This document shows positions 6,148 through 14,150 of a stretch of DNA of 14,781 bases, piece by piece. The stretch is from an uncultured Clostridia bacterium (lineage in GTDB: Bacteria; Bacillota; Clostridia; Peptostreptococcales; Anaerovoracaceae), in assembly GCA_937928455.1 (NCBI GenBank), contig CALFUG010000071.1, positions 1-14,781 of the forward strand, read 5' to 3'. Each line of letters opens with the position of its first letter. Position 1 is the first letter of the stretch. A model generated the notes under the pieces. It was not told the DNA's origin and did not search any database. It saw only the letters and a list, made by a program, of their open reading frames with translations. Position numbers and translations under genes: made by a program.

Positions 6148-7110
6148 ATGAATCTACATCATATTCAGTATGCGCTGGAAGTGGAGCGTACCGGTTCCAT
6201 TACACAGGCTGCGGAAAACTTGTATATGAACCAACCCAATCTCAGCAAAGCCATCCGGGAACTGGAGGAGCAGATCGGTTATAAGATTTTTAACCGTACT
6301 CCAAAAGGCATTAGCCCCACCCGAAAAGGCGAGGTTTTTCTCCTTAGATCCAGAAAGATTCTTCAAGAAGTACAGGATTTGGAATTGCTATTTTCTCCGG
6401 ATGAAACCCCCTTGGGTCTTTCCATTCGAATCCCAAAGTATTATCCACTTTCTCAAATCCTCACCAAACTAATCCAGCATCCCGACTACCAGAGACTTTC
6501 GTCCTGGGAGGTTTTGGAAATGGACGAAGATGAGGTGATTCAGCAAGTTCTGGAATGGCAAAGCAATTTGGGAATTCTGCGATATCCTTCCATGCATGAC
6601 CTCTATGTACGACAACATTTAAAAAGCAAAGGGTTGGATAGCAGCCTATTGGCCCACAATGGTCGATATTTGATTTTTTCAAAGAAGAGCTCTCTCGCAA
6701 AAAATCTTTTACTTCAGGAGGCAGATACACAGAAACTAACAGAAATCCAATTACAGTTAGAGTCGCCTCGTTTCCTCCCGGATGACCCATCCTTAGGACG
6801 AAAACGAAAAAAAGAGGGTTCAATAAGCCCCTCCTTTTGGTTTGGCGATCTTTCCACTGCCCTGGAAATGATTCATCAGGACTTCTCCACTTACTTGGTT
6901 TCTCCCTCTCCTTTCTCGGACGGAATTTTGCAACGATACCAACTTCTTCAGGTTCCTCACTGGGATGACTCCATTCGTTACATGAATCGTCTTATCTATA
7001 ACCGCTCTCATCACCTTTCGGAAATTGAGGAAACCTTTATACTACAGGTGCTTCAAACCTTTCAGGAAAATGGAGCCACCCTGCTCTTTGAACATTTGTC
7101 CAATAAGTAA
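6148..7110 (+). CDS. LysR-type transcriptional regulator
   Basis: A 320-residue protein with the LysR-family winged helix at residues 1-60: MNLHHIQYALEVERTGSITQ, then AAENLYMNQPNLSKAIRELE and the turn leading to FNRTPKGISPTRKGE. This is followed by the linker helix and a substrate-binding-protein-like effector domain (about 88-310), which is divergent and gives no clue to the ligand. Length is normal for the family. GAGGAG lies 7 nt before ATG 6148. It is divergent from the PAS-GGDEF-HD-GYP gene and upstream of rex in the same direction. LysR regulators often control the divergent gene and themselves, so the cyclic di-GMP gene is the most likely target; a link to the hydrogenase genes is also possible. 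Both are inference. Confidence 0.93.
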   Translation: MNLHHIQYALEVERTGSITQAAENLYMNQPNLSKAIRELEEQIGYKIFNRTPKGISPTRKGEVFLLRSRKILQEVQDLELLFSPDETPLGLSIRIPKYYPLSQILTKLIQHPDYQRLSSWEVLEMDEDEVIQQVLEWQSNLGILRYPSMHDLYVRQHLKSKGLDSSLLAHNGRYLIFSKKSSLAKNLLLQEADTQKLTEIQLQLESPRFLPDDPSLGRKRKKEGSISPSFWFGDLSTALEMIHQDFSTYLVSPSPFSDGILQRYQLLQVPHWDDSIRYMNRLIYNRSHHLSEIEETFILQVLQTFQENGATLLFEHLSNK

Positions 7111-7165
7111 AATCGACTGCCTTCGTAAGAAATCCCCTTCTGAAATAGCGGATTAAGTGGAAGCG

Positions 7166-7197
7166 CGGTATATCGATATTTATATATCGATATACCG
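7166..7197. repeat. Perfect 14-bp inverted repeat upstream of rex
   Basis: CGGTATATCGATAT (7166-7179) and its exact complement (7184-7197) flank a 4-nt loop, TTAT. Each arm contains the self-complementary ATATCGATAT, so the element is also two tandem palindromes with centres 14 bp apart. It lies 56 nt after the LysR-type gene and 44 nt before the Rex operator. It could be a terminator for the LysR-type gene, though only a mixed T/A tract follows, or a double operator for an unknown regulator. Confidence 0.75.
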
Positions 7198-7241
7198 TTA
7201 TTTATATTACCCAATTGCAGGGTTCTCCCGTATACTTAAAT

Positions 7242-7259
7242 TAGTTAAATATTTAACAC
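7242..7259. promoter_or_regulatory. Rex operator
   Basis: TAGTTAA-ATAT-TTAACAC matches the clostridial Rex signal TTGTTAA-N4-TTAACAA at 12 of 14 defined bases, with one mismatch in each half. It lies 27 nt before the rex ATG. A TATACT element (7231-7236) and a TTGCAG at 7215-7220 make a start of transcription inside or next to the operator likely, though the -35/-10 pairing is not clear. Rex would bind when NADH is low and be released at high NADH/NAD+. Confidence 0.75.
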
Positions 7260-7285
7260 ACAGCATTCTAAGGAAGGAGCAGCAT

Positions 7286-7915
7286 ATGACCGAAAAACCA
7301 TTGAACCGTCAAACCGTAGAGCGTCTCGTTATGTATTGCCGCCTACTTCGGGGATTGCCAGAGAATTCTCCTGCAAATGTTTCGGCCACCACCATGGCAG
7401 ATCGTTTACAGCTAAACCACGTAGTGGTCCGAAAAGACCTGGCCGAAATCAGTGGTGGCGGAAAACCAAAAGTTGGCTATCTGGCAAAGGACTTGCTTAT
7501 GGACATCGAAGAAGCTTTGGGATATCACAACACCAACAGTGCCCTTCTGGTAGGGGTAGGCAATCTGGGACGGGCTCTCCTTTCCTACAAGGGCTTTGAC
7601 GAATGCGGCGTTCAGATTGACTATGCCTTTGATCAAGATCATTCATTGATTGGTCAGGTTTTTGGTAAAGTCACTGTCCTTCCTGCGGAAAAGTTGCCCA
7701 ATATGCTGGAAAGAACACAGCTTCATATCGGAATCATTGCCGTTCCTTCAAACCAGGCTCAAAGTGTATGCGATATCCTGACAACGGGGGGTATCAAAGC
7801 CATTTGGAACTTTTCACCGATTCGTCTGGAGGTTTCCGAGGATGTAATGGTACGAAATGAAAACATGGCGCTCTCCCTCTCACTTCTTTCTCAACACTTG
7901 GCTCGAACCCTTTAA
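7286..7915 (+). CDS. rex: Redox-sensing transcriptional repressor Rex
   Basis: A 209-residue protein, normal length for Rex. Residues 1-80 are the winged-helix DNA-binding domain (LNHVVVRKDLAEISGGGKPKVGY, with the recognition helix). The Rossmann domain that senses NADH/NAD+ begins at SALLVGVGNLGRALLSYKGF (85-104), and the C-terminal helix is introduced by IKAIWNFSPIRLEVSEDVMVRNENMA. I start at ATG 7286 (GGAG 6 nt upstream); an in-frame extension back to 7157 would translate the AT-rich inverted repeat and operator region and is not credible. A Rex operator lies 27 nt upstream, supporting autorepression. The NuoE-like hydrogenase gene follows after 36 nt with no terminator, so Rex is probably the first gene of the hydrogenase operon and controls it. 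High confidence. Confidence 0.97.
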   Translation: MTEKPLNRQTVERLVMYCRLLRGLPENSPANVSATTMADRLQLNHVVVRKDLAEISGGGKPKVGYLAKDLLMDIEEALGYHNTNSALLVGVGNLGRALLSYKGFDECGVQIDYAFDQDHSLIGQVFGKVTVLPAEKLPNMLERTQLHIGIIAVPSNQAQSVCDILTTGGIKAIWNFSPIRLEVSEDVMVRNENMALSLSLLSQHLARTL

Positions 7916-7939
7916 CCCGCTATCATCTATTGAACATTC

Positions 7940-7947
7940 GGAGGTGA
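7940..7947 (+). promoter_or_regulatory. Ribosome binding site favouring a TTG start
   Basis: GGAGGTGA is an excellent ribosome site. Counted from GGAGG, TTG at 7952 has a spacing of 7 nt and ATG at 7958 a spacing of 13 nt. This favours TTG as the start of the NuoE-like hydrogenase subunit. Confidence 0.6.
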
Positions 7948-7951
7948 CCCA

Positions 7952-8455
7952 TTGGCTATGAATGAGCAACCTATAAGAAGTTTTGATATGGTCTGTGAGA
8001 TTTTGGACCGATACCACAAAGATTCCACCAAGTTGATTCCCATACTGCAAGATATTCAGGATCAATACAGTTATTTGCCGGAGGACATCATGACTTTTGT
8101 CTCCACCGCCCTAGGGATATCTTCTTCCACTGTCTATGGTGTCGCCACCTTTTATGCCCATTTCACCCTTGCGCCCAAGGGCAAACATATCATCAAAGTC
8201 TGTGATGGCACGGCCTGCCATGTAAAAAAATCGGACTTGTTGCTGGATGTTATAGAAAAAGAATTAGCACTAGACAAAAACAAGAAGACCACCGATGACG
8301 GTTTATTCACTTTAGAGACAGTAGCATGTCTCGGAGCCTGTGGCTTAGCTCCGGTTTTGGTCATCGATGACAAAGTCCATGGGCTGATGACTCCGGAAAC
8401 CACCCTGGCCCTTATCCATCAAATCAAGGAGGCCGAGAAAAATGAACAAAATTGA
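7952..8455 (+). CDS. hydC: [FeFe]-hydrogenase NuoE-like subunit (HndA/HydC type)
   Basis: A 167-residue [2Fe-2S] thioredoxin-like subunit. An N-terminal helical bundle (about 12-75; LIPILQDIQDQYSYLPED, TVYGVATFYAHF) leads into the cluster domain, with ligands Cys84 and Cys89 (CDGTACHVKK) and Cys126 and Cys130 (CLGACGLAP). This is the NuoE/HndA family, which in trimeric hydrogenases passes electrons next to the flavin subunit in the cytoplasm. Spacing from the ribosome site favours TTG 7952; ATG 7958 (2 residues shorter) is the alternative. It follows rex by 36 nt and overlaps the NuoF-like gene by 14 nt, so it belongs to one transcript. The symbol follows Thermotoga usage; hndA is equally valid. 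Confidence 0.95.
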   Translation: MAMNEQPIRSFDMVCEILDRYHKDSTKLIPILQDIQDQYSYLPEDIMTFVSTALGISSSTVYGVATFYAHFTLAPKGKHIIKVCDGTACHVKKSDLLLDVIEKELALDKNKKTTDDGLFTLETVACLGACGLAPVLVIDDKVHGLMTPETTLALIHQIKEAEKNEQN

Positions 8456-10325
8456 TTTAGCCAACCATCAAAAACAGTTTCGAGAAGTGATGGAACAATA
8501 CAATGCTCGCATCGTAATCTGTGGGGGAACCGGTTGTATGGCAAATGGCGCCGGTGAAATCATCGAGGCCTTTCATCGAATCCTGGAGGAAAAAGGATTG
8601 AAAGCAGCAGTAGCGATAGCCAAAGAACCTGCTGATTACTACATGGTAAAAAGCGGTTGTCAGGGATTCTGTCAAATGGGCCCCTTGGTAACCATTTACC
8701 CTCAAGAGGTTCTATATGTAAAAGTAAAAGAATGCGACGTGGAGGAAATTATAGAAAAAACTCTGGTGGGTGGGGAAATTATAGACAGGCTCCTCTATCG
8801 AGATGAAGAGGACAAGGGTGTCAGTGATATGCACCATATTCCATTCTACAGCAAACAAAAGCGAACTGCTTTGAAACTATGCGGCTTCATCGATGCGGAA
8901 GATATTGATGAATATATTGCCAACGGGGGATATACCAGTTCAGAAAATGCCGTTCTCTCCATGACACCTGAGGAAGTCTGTCAATCCATGTTGGAGTCGG
9001 GACTTCGTGGCAGAGGTGGCGGTGGTTTTCCTACCGGGAAGAAATGGGATTTGACTCGAATCCAAAAAAGCGACATAAAATATGTAATTTGCAACGGGGA
9101 CGAGGGTGACCCCGGGGCCTTCATGGATCGCTGTATCATGGAGGGAAACCCTCACAGCGTAATCGAAGGTATGATTATCGCTGCAAAAGCCATCGGTGGT
9201 ACCGAAGGATATATCTATGTCCGTACTGAATATCCTTTGGCCGTAGAACGGCTAAAAACCGCTCTAAAACACGCGCGGGAAAACAATATTCTGGGGAAAG
9301 GAATCTTTGGGTCCTCCATGGATTTTGACATCCACATCATGGAGGGAGCCGGTGCATTTGTATGTGGAGAAGAGACGGCCTTAATTGCTTCCATGGAAGG
9401 AAGAAGAGGAATGCCCAAACCAAAACCACCCTTCCCTGCCCAGAACGGACTATTTGGGAAGCCTACCGTCATCAACAATGTAGAAACTTTGGCTTCTGTT
9501 CCGGTAATTCTTTCTATGGGCCCCGGGAAATATGCCACTATGGGAACGGCCGGCTCCAAAGGAACCAAAACCTTCGCCTTGACAGGAAATGTAGCACATA
9601 CCGGTCTTATCGAGGTTCCCTTCGGCTCTACCTTACGTGAAATCGTAGTGGACATCGGTGGTGGCGTCATCGATAACGACGGAAACAATGTAGGCCCCGA
9701 TTTCAAAGCCGTTCAAATCGGAGGACCTTCTGGAGGCTGTCTCACCCAAGAACATTTGGATATGCCATTGGACTATGAAACCCTGACTGCCATCGGAGCC
9801 ATGGTGGGTTCCGGCGGATTGGTAGTTATGAATCAACAAACCTGCATGGTTCAGATTGCCCGCTTCTTCATGCAGTTTACCCAAAACGAATCTTGTGGGA
9901 AATGCGTGGTTTGTCGGGAGGGCACCCGGCAGATGCTCAACTTGCTGGATGATATCATTCAAGGAGAAGCTACGGAAGATACCCTGGCTCTTTTAGAAGA
10001 ACTGGCCCATACGGTTAAAATCGGCTCTTTATGCGGATTGGGGAAAACAGCACCGAATCCCATTTTGTCCACTTTAAGATATTTCCGAAAAGAGTATGAA
10101 GACCATGTGCTGCGCCACCATTGTCCGGTTGGTGTTTGCAAGGCTTTCCTTTCCTACAAAGTGGTTTCTTCACTGTGTAAGAGCTGTGGCCTGTGTGCCA
10201 AAAAATGTCCCGTGGATGCCATCTCCGGTGAAAAAGGCGTACCTTATGTCATTGATGGGGAACGCTGTATCCAATGTGGTGCCTGTATGGATGCCTGCAA
10301 ATTTCACGCTGTTGTTCTGGGTTAG
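8442..10325 (+). CDS. hydB: [FeFe]-hydrogenase NuoF-like flavin subunit (HydB type)
   Basis: A 627-residue NADH/FMN subunit, matching the size of HydB from trimeric, electron-bifurcating hydrogenases. Order of domains: N-terminal thioredoxin-like [2Fe-2S] domain (Cys27, Cys32, Cys73, Cys77); NADH-binding GLRGRGGGGFPTGKKW (187-202); FMN-binding CNGDEGDPGAFMDR (217-230); GAFVCGEETALIASMEGRRG; [4Fe-4S] site ESCGKCVVCREGT with Cys485, 488, 491 and 531; and a C-terminal 2[4Fe-4S] ferredoxin domain (Cys579, 582, 585, 589 and Cys609, 612, 615, 619). The short CPVGVC stretch (561-566) before the ferredoxin domain is also seen in HydB proteins. AAGGAGG precedes ATG 8442, which overlaps the previous gene. 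Oxidation of NADH here is expected to be coupled to ferredoxin and H2; bifurcation is inferred from the domain set. Confidence 0.96.
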   Translation: MNKIDLANHQKQFREVMEQYNARIVICGGTGCMANGAGEIIEAFHRILEEKGLKAAVAIAKEPADYYMVKSGCQGFCQMGPLVTIYPQEVLYVKVKECDVEEIIEKTLVGGEIIDRLLYRDEEDKGVSDMHHIPFYSKQKRTALKLCGFIDAEDIDEYIANGGYTSSENAVLSMTPEEVCQSMLESGLRGRGGGGFPTGKKWDLTRIQKSDIKYVICNGDEGDPGAFMDRCIMEGNPHSVIEGMIIAAKAIGGTEGYIYVRTEYPLAVERLKTALKHARENNILGKGIFGSSMDFDIHIMEGAGAFVCGEETALIASMEGRRGMPKPKPPFPAQNGLFGKPTVINNVETLASVPVILSMGPGKYATMGTAGSKGTKTFALTGNVAHTGLIEVPFGSTLREIVVDIGGGVIDNDGNNVGPDFKAVQIGGPSGGCLTQEHLDMPLDYETLTAIGAMVGSGGLVVMNQQTCMVQIARFFMQFTQNESCGKCVVCREGTRQMLNLLDDIIQGEATEDTLALLEELAHTVKIGSLCGLGKTAPNPILSTLRYFRKEYEDHVLRHHCPVGVCKAFLSYKVVSSLCKSCGLCAKKCPVDAISGEKGVPYVIDGERCIQCGACMDACKFHAVVLG

Positions 10326-10346
10326 GTGAAGGAAATGGAGAAGAAT

Positions 10347-12335
10347 ATGAAAACGAATCATGCTATCATTGACAACTGTCATGTTCCCATCGGAGAAGAA
10401 CGAAATCTGTTGGACCTCATACGAAAAGCCAACATTGAACTCCCCACTTTCTGTTACCACTCCGACATCAGCGTATATGGAGCTTGCCGAATGTGTATGG
10501 TAGAGGTGGAAGGCCAAGGATTGGTTCCCGCTTGCTCTACCCCCATTACGCCAGGGATGGTGGTACATACCAACACACTGGAAATCCGTAATCTTCGGAA
10601 AATGATTGTGGAGCTGATGCTGGCAAACCACGAGGAAAATTGTGCCACTTGTCCACGTAGCGAAGATTGCCGACTACGAAAAATTGCCATTCAACTCGGT
10701 GTAGAAAAAGTGCGTTTTAAAAAAGTCAACGCCCCCGCTACCATTGACCAATCTGCAGACGGCATTATAAGAGATCCTAGCAAATGCGTCCTCTGTGGCG
10801 ATTGTGTTAGAGTCTGTAATGAGATACAATCAGTGGGAGTTCTCGACTTTGCCAATCGAGGTTCCGCATCCACAGTGGTAGCTTGCTTTAATAAAAAACT
10901 GGGGGAAGTGGAGTGTGTGCAATGTGGTCAATGTATCAAAGTTTGCCCCACTGGAGCGCTTTACCCGAAATACGAAATCAATCCCGTGTGGACGGCACTT
11001 CACGATCCCTCTAAGACTGTAGTAGTGCAAATTGCACCGGCTGTCCGAGTAGCTTTGGGAGAATATTTCGGCTACGAACCGGGAGTGACCAAGACCGGCC
11101 AGATTGTTACCGCTCTTCGAATGATGGGGTTTGATAAAGTTTATGACACCTCTTTTACTGCAGACTTAACTGTCATCGAAGAAGGAAATGAATTCTTAAA
11201 AAGGTATCAGGAAAATCACGACTTGCCACAATTCACTTCCTGCTGCCCGGCATGGGTAAAATTTGCAGAACAATATTATCCGGATCTTCTGGAGAATCTT
11301 TCCAGTTGCCGCTCCCCTCAACAGATGTTCGGTTCTTTATGCAAAGAACAGCTGACAGAAGACATGGGAATTCCCAGAGAAGATTTGGTAGTGGTCTCTG
11401 TTATGCCTTGTACTGCCAAGAAGTTCGAAGCAAAGAGACCGGAATTCGCCAAAGACAACAATCCCGATGTTGACCATGTTTTGACCACGAGAGAGCTTTC
11501 CCTGATGATGAAAGAGCAAGGCATTCGATTTGATCTTCTGGAACCAGGTTCTTTCGATCTCCCCTTCGGTTTTAAAACCGGGGCTGGCGTTCTCTTTGGC
11601 GTTTCCGGTGGAGTTTCCGAAGCAGTACTTAGATATGCCGCTTCTCAACTTGGGGCTACCGCCGCCGCCTTGGATTCCACCTCTCTTCGCACGGAAGATG
11701 GGCTCAAAGAAATAGATTTGTCTTTGGGAGAGGTCCATTTGAAGCTGGCCGTAGTTAGCGGACTCGCCAATGCCAGAAAGTTACTGGACCAAATCAGGAA
11801 AGGGACTGCCCACTACGATCTGGTAGAGGTCATGGCCTGCTGCGGAGGATGTATTAACGGGGGAGGACAACCGGTTAATCACGACAGCGATGTAAAGACA
11901 CAGCGAGCCAAAGGAATTTATGATTCTGATAAAATGATGCAGTTCCACTCTGCTGAAGAGAATCCATACATTTCCAAACTCTATGACGAAAAACTAACCC
12001 AAGAGGAGGCGCATCACTTGTTGCATACATATTACAACAATCGTAAAAGAATCGAACATGAAGAGGTGGAACTTAGCGCTGCCACTTCTGATATCCCTCT
12101 TCTTGACATCAATGTGTGCTTTGGTACCAGTTGCTACCTAAGGGGGGCACAAGAACTCTACAAACAGGTGGTGCAGTACCTTAAAGATAAAGGAGTAGAA
12201 GATCAGACCCGACTCAAAGCCACCTTCTGCAGCGAACGCTGCAAGCGAGGCCCCGTAATTACTATCAACGGAAATGTTTTGGAAAGATGCTCGCCGGAAA
12301 TGGCGAAAGATGAAATCAGTCGATATCTCTCTTAA
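10347..12335 (+). CDS. hydA: Catalytic [FeFe]-hydrogenase subunit (HydA, group A trimeric type)
   Basis: A 662-residue catalytic subunit. From the N-terminus: plant-type [2Fe-2S] (Cys36, 47, 50, 63); the His-Cys3 [4Fe-4S] site (His95, Cys99, 102, 108); two [4Fe-4S] clusters (Cys147, 150, 153, 157 and Cys190, 193, 196, 200); the H-cluster domain; and a C-terminal thioredoxin-like [2Fe-2S] domain (Cys591, 596, 628, 632). The H-cluster motifs are complete: TSCCPAW (proton-relay Cys299, ligand Cys300), MPCTAKKFE (Cys355) and MACCGGCINGGGQP (Cys498, Cys502). It should therefore evolve or take up H2. The second Cys in MACCGGC is unusual. I chose ATG 10347, with GGAG 6 nt upstream, because the ferredoxin domain starts at once and cluster numbering matches Clostridium pasteurianum CpI. 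GTG 10326 and ATG 10335 are in-frame alternatives. It starts 21 nt after hydB. Confidence 0.95.
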   Translation: MKTNHAIIDNCHVPIGEERNLLDLIRKANIELPTFCYHSDISVYGACRMCMVEVEGQGLVPACSTPITPGMVVHTNTLEIRNLRKMIVELMLANHEENCATCPRSEDCRLRKIAIQLGVEKVRFKKVNAPATIDQSADGIIRDPSKCVLCGDCVRVCNEIQSVGVLDFANRGSASTVVACFNKKLGEVECVQCGQCIKVCPTGALYPKYEINPVWTALHDPSKTVVVQIAPAVRVALGEYFGYEPGVTKTGQIVTALRMMGFDKVYDTSFTADLTVIEEGNEFLKRYQENHDLPQFTSCCPAWVKFAEQYYPDLLENLSSCRSPQQMFGSLCKEQLTEDMGIPREDLVVVSVMPCTAKKFEAKRPEFAKDNNPDVDHVLTTRELSLMMKEQGIRFDLLEPGSFDLPFGFKTGAGVLFGVSGGVSEAVLRYAASQLGATAAALDSTSLRTEDGLKEIDLSLGEVHLKLAVVSGLANARKLLDQIRKGTAHYDLVEVMACCGGCINGGGQPVNHDSDVKTQRAKGIYDSDKMMQFHSAEENPYISKLYDEKLTQEEAHHLLHTYYNNRKRIEHEEVELSAATSDIPLLDINVCFGTSCYLRGAQELYKQVVQYLKDKGVEDQTRLKATFCSERCKRGPVITINGNVLERCSPEMAKDEISRYLS

Positions 12336-12351
12336 TATTCATGACTCATTT

Positions 12352-12391
12352 GGACTTTCCCGCATCGGATTTTCGATGCGGGAATCAGTCC
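12352..12391 (+). other. Strong intercistronic hairpin between hydA and hydS
   Basis: TTCCCGCATCG (12357-12367) pairs perfectly with CGATGCGGGAA (12374-12384) around a 6-nt loop; GGACT and AGTCC extend the stem by 5 bp after a 2-nt bulge. No T-run follows on either strand, so it is not a standard Rho-independent terminator. It may stabilise the hydA mRNA end, be processed or cause partial termination, giving less hydS than hydrogenase mRNA. The remaining intergenic DNA (12336-12440) shows no clear promoter. Confidence 0.7.
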
Positions 12392-12440
12392 ATCCAGGGA
12401 TAAATATGAATCATAATCATAGGAACAGGGAGGCTCCTTC

Positions 12441-14150
12441 ATGAAAAATGTAATTCAAACCATAGGCGAAAACTGTCAGGACTGCTATCGATGCGTTCGA
12501 GCCTGTCCGGTGAAGGCCATTATGATTTCTGACGCACAGGCCCACATTGTGGATGATCTTTGTATCCATTGCGGTACCTGTGTTCGTGTGTGCCCCAAAG
12601 AAGCAAAGACTTCTGTTTCGGAGTTAACAGAAGTCATCTCCATGCTATCCCGAGAAGAAAGGGTAATTGCTTCCATCGCTCCCTCCTTTGCGGCACTATT
12701 TAGCGATTGGAAAACCAAAAGGCTTCCCTCTGCTCTTCGGCTTTTGGGGTTTACCCACGTTTCAGAAACGGCGGAAGGCGCGGAGCAAGTCAGCATAAAG
12801 TCCATGGAAAACAAACAGGAAACCACCATCTGTACCGCTTGCCCTGTGGTGGTAAATTACATTGAAAAATACCAGCCGGAGTATCTGGAAAAGATGATTC
12901 CCGTCACTTCTCCCATGGTTCTACACGGACGTATGCTAAAAAACAGATATCCCGGGGCGAAAGTGGTGTTTATCGGACCTTGCGCCGGGAAAAAACAGGA
13001 AGCCTTACGTCCGGAAAATTTGGATGCTATTGATGCAGTTCTCACTTTTGAAGAGTTGATAGAATGGATGGATCAAGAAAATATTCGACTCGAAGATTGC
13101 CCGGAAAGTGGCTTTGAAAGCTACGGTGATTTGAAAAATGCCCGAATGTTTCCGGTGCAAGGAGGGATGCTGCGAACCTGTGGCATCAGTGCAGATAGTA
13201 CTGAAACCGAAATTCTCCATATTAGCGGAGCGGATAATTTGAAATCTTTGTTTGAAATTCCTTCCAAATATTGGGGCTATCAGATGGTAGAACCTATGTT
13301 TTGCCCAGAAGGTTGCATCAACGGTCCTTGCTTTTCTCATGACAACGAAGAGAGTGTTTATCAAAGAAAGCGCCATGTGTTGGAATATGCCGCCCAAGCA
13401 GAAACCATACCTGACGCACCCGTAGCTCCCGTAGATTTTCAGGCCAGTTTCCGCCCGCAACCCCCTGAAGAAGACATAGAAATTACCGAAGATGCCATAC
13501 AAAAGGTCTATGAACGAACGGGAAAAACCAATCCTGAATTGAGGTTGAATTGCGGAGCTTGTGGCTATGATTCTTGCAGAGACAAAGCCATTGCTGTAAT
13601 CAAGGGTCTGGCAGAGCCGGAAATGTGCATCCCCTACATGCGAAGAATTGCACAGCAAAAAACCGACAAAATCATTGAGATGAGCCCGAATGGTGTGGTG
13701 GTTCTAGACAAAGATTTGAACATTATTCATATGAATCGGGCTTTTCAAAAGCTGTTCCTTTGTAACAATGAAGTGTTGGGAAGACGAATCTCCTATTTGG
13801 TGGACTCTGAGGGTTTTGATAAAATCGCCGCCGGTGAGTCGGATCGCAGAGAATCCATCAAAACAAAATATGGCAAAAAATATCACGAAGTACTTTACGT
13901 GGTACCGGACGAAAAACAATACGTTGGGGTGTATACCGATATTTCACAAATTAAATTCGATGCCTCTCAACTGGATATCATCAAAAGGCAAACCTTGCAA
14001 CAAGCCAAAGAACTATTGGATCATCAAATTCGATTCTCTCAGGAGATGGCCCATTACTTGGGAAATAGTACCGCACAAAACGAAGAGATGGTAAAGAAGC
14101 TCATCGATTTGTACGACGATGGCACAACAGAACAAGGAGAAGACCAGTGA
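12441..14150 (+). CDS. hydS: Sensory [FeFe]-hydrogenase-like protein with PAS domain (HydS type)
   Basis: A 569-residue protein. Domains: 2[4Fe-4S] ferredoxin (Cys12, 15, 18, 22 and Cys41, 44, 47, 51); an H-cluster domain (about 70-315); a further Fe-S domain, NCGACGYDSC with Cys371, 374, 379 and 396; and a PAS domain (about 404-505) followed by a helical tail. The four H-cluster ligands are kept: Cys134 (TACP), Cys181 (GPCAGKK), and Cys288 and Cys292 (FCPEGC). The proton-relay cysteine of TSCCP is Ala133, and the usual Met of MPC is Gly179. Known HydS (group C) proteins show the same Cys-to-Ala change, so this is probably an H2 or redox sensor and not a main producer. GGGAGG precedes ATG 12441. 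The stop overlaps the start of a phosphatase gene, pointing to phosphatase-linked signalling. Confidence 0.92.
   Translation: MKNVIQTIGENCQDCYRCVRACPVKAIMISDAQAHIVDDLCIHCGTCVRVCPKEAKTSVSELTEVISMLSREERVIASIAPSFAALFSDWKTKRLPSALRLLGFTHVSETAEGAEQVSIKSMENKQETTICTACPVVVNYIEKYQPEYLEKMIPVTSPMVLHGRMLKNRYPGAKVVFIGPCAGKKQEALRPENLDAIDAVLTFEELIEWMDQENIRLEDCPESGFESYGDLKNARMFPVQGGMLRTCGISADSTETEILHISGADNLKSLFEIPSKYWGYQMVEPMFCPEGCINGPCFSHDNEESVYQRKRHVLEYAAQAETIPDAPVAPVDFQASFRPQPPEEDIEITEDAIQKVYERTGKTNPELRLNCGACGYDSCRDKAIAVIKGLAEPEMCIPYMRRIAQQKTDKIIEMSPNGVVVLDKDLNIIHMNRAFQKLFLCNNEVLGRRISYLVDSEGFDKIAAGESDRRESIKTKYGKKYHEVLYVVPDEKQYVGVYTDISQIKFDASQLDIIKRQTLQQAKELLDHQIRFSQEMAHYLGNSTAQNEEMVKKLIDLYDDGTTEQGEDQ

Noticed and set aside
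7157..7285. In-frame 43-residue extension at the start of rex.
   Set aside because: It would translate the palindrome and the Rex operator, lacks a ribosome site, and Rex proteins are normally about 205-215 residues as with ATG 7286.
9215..9706. Leftward 163-aa reading frame inside hydB.
   Set aside because: It lies wholly antisense to strongly conserved NuoF motifs and has no recognisable domain.
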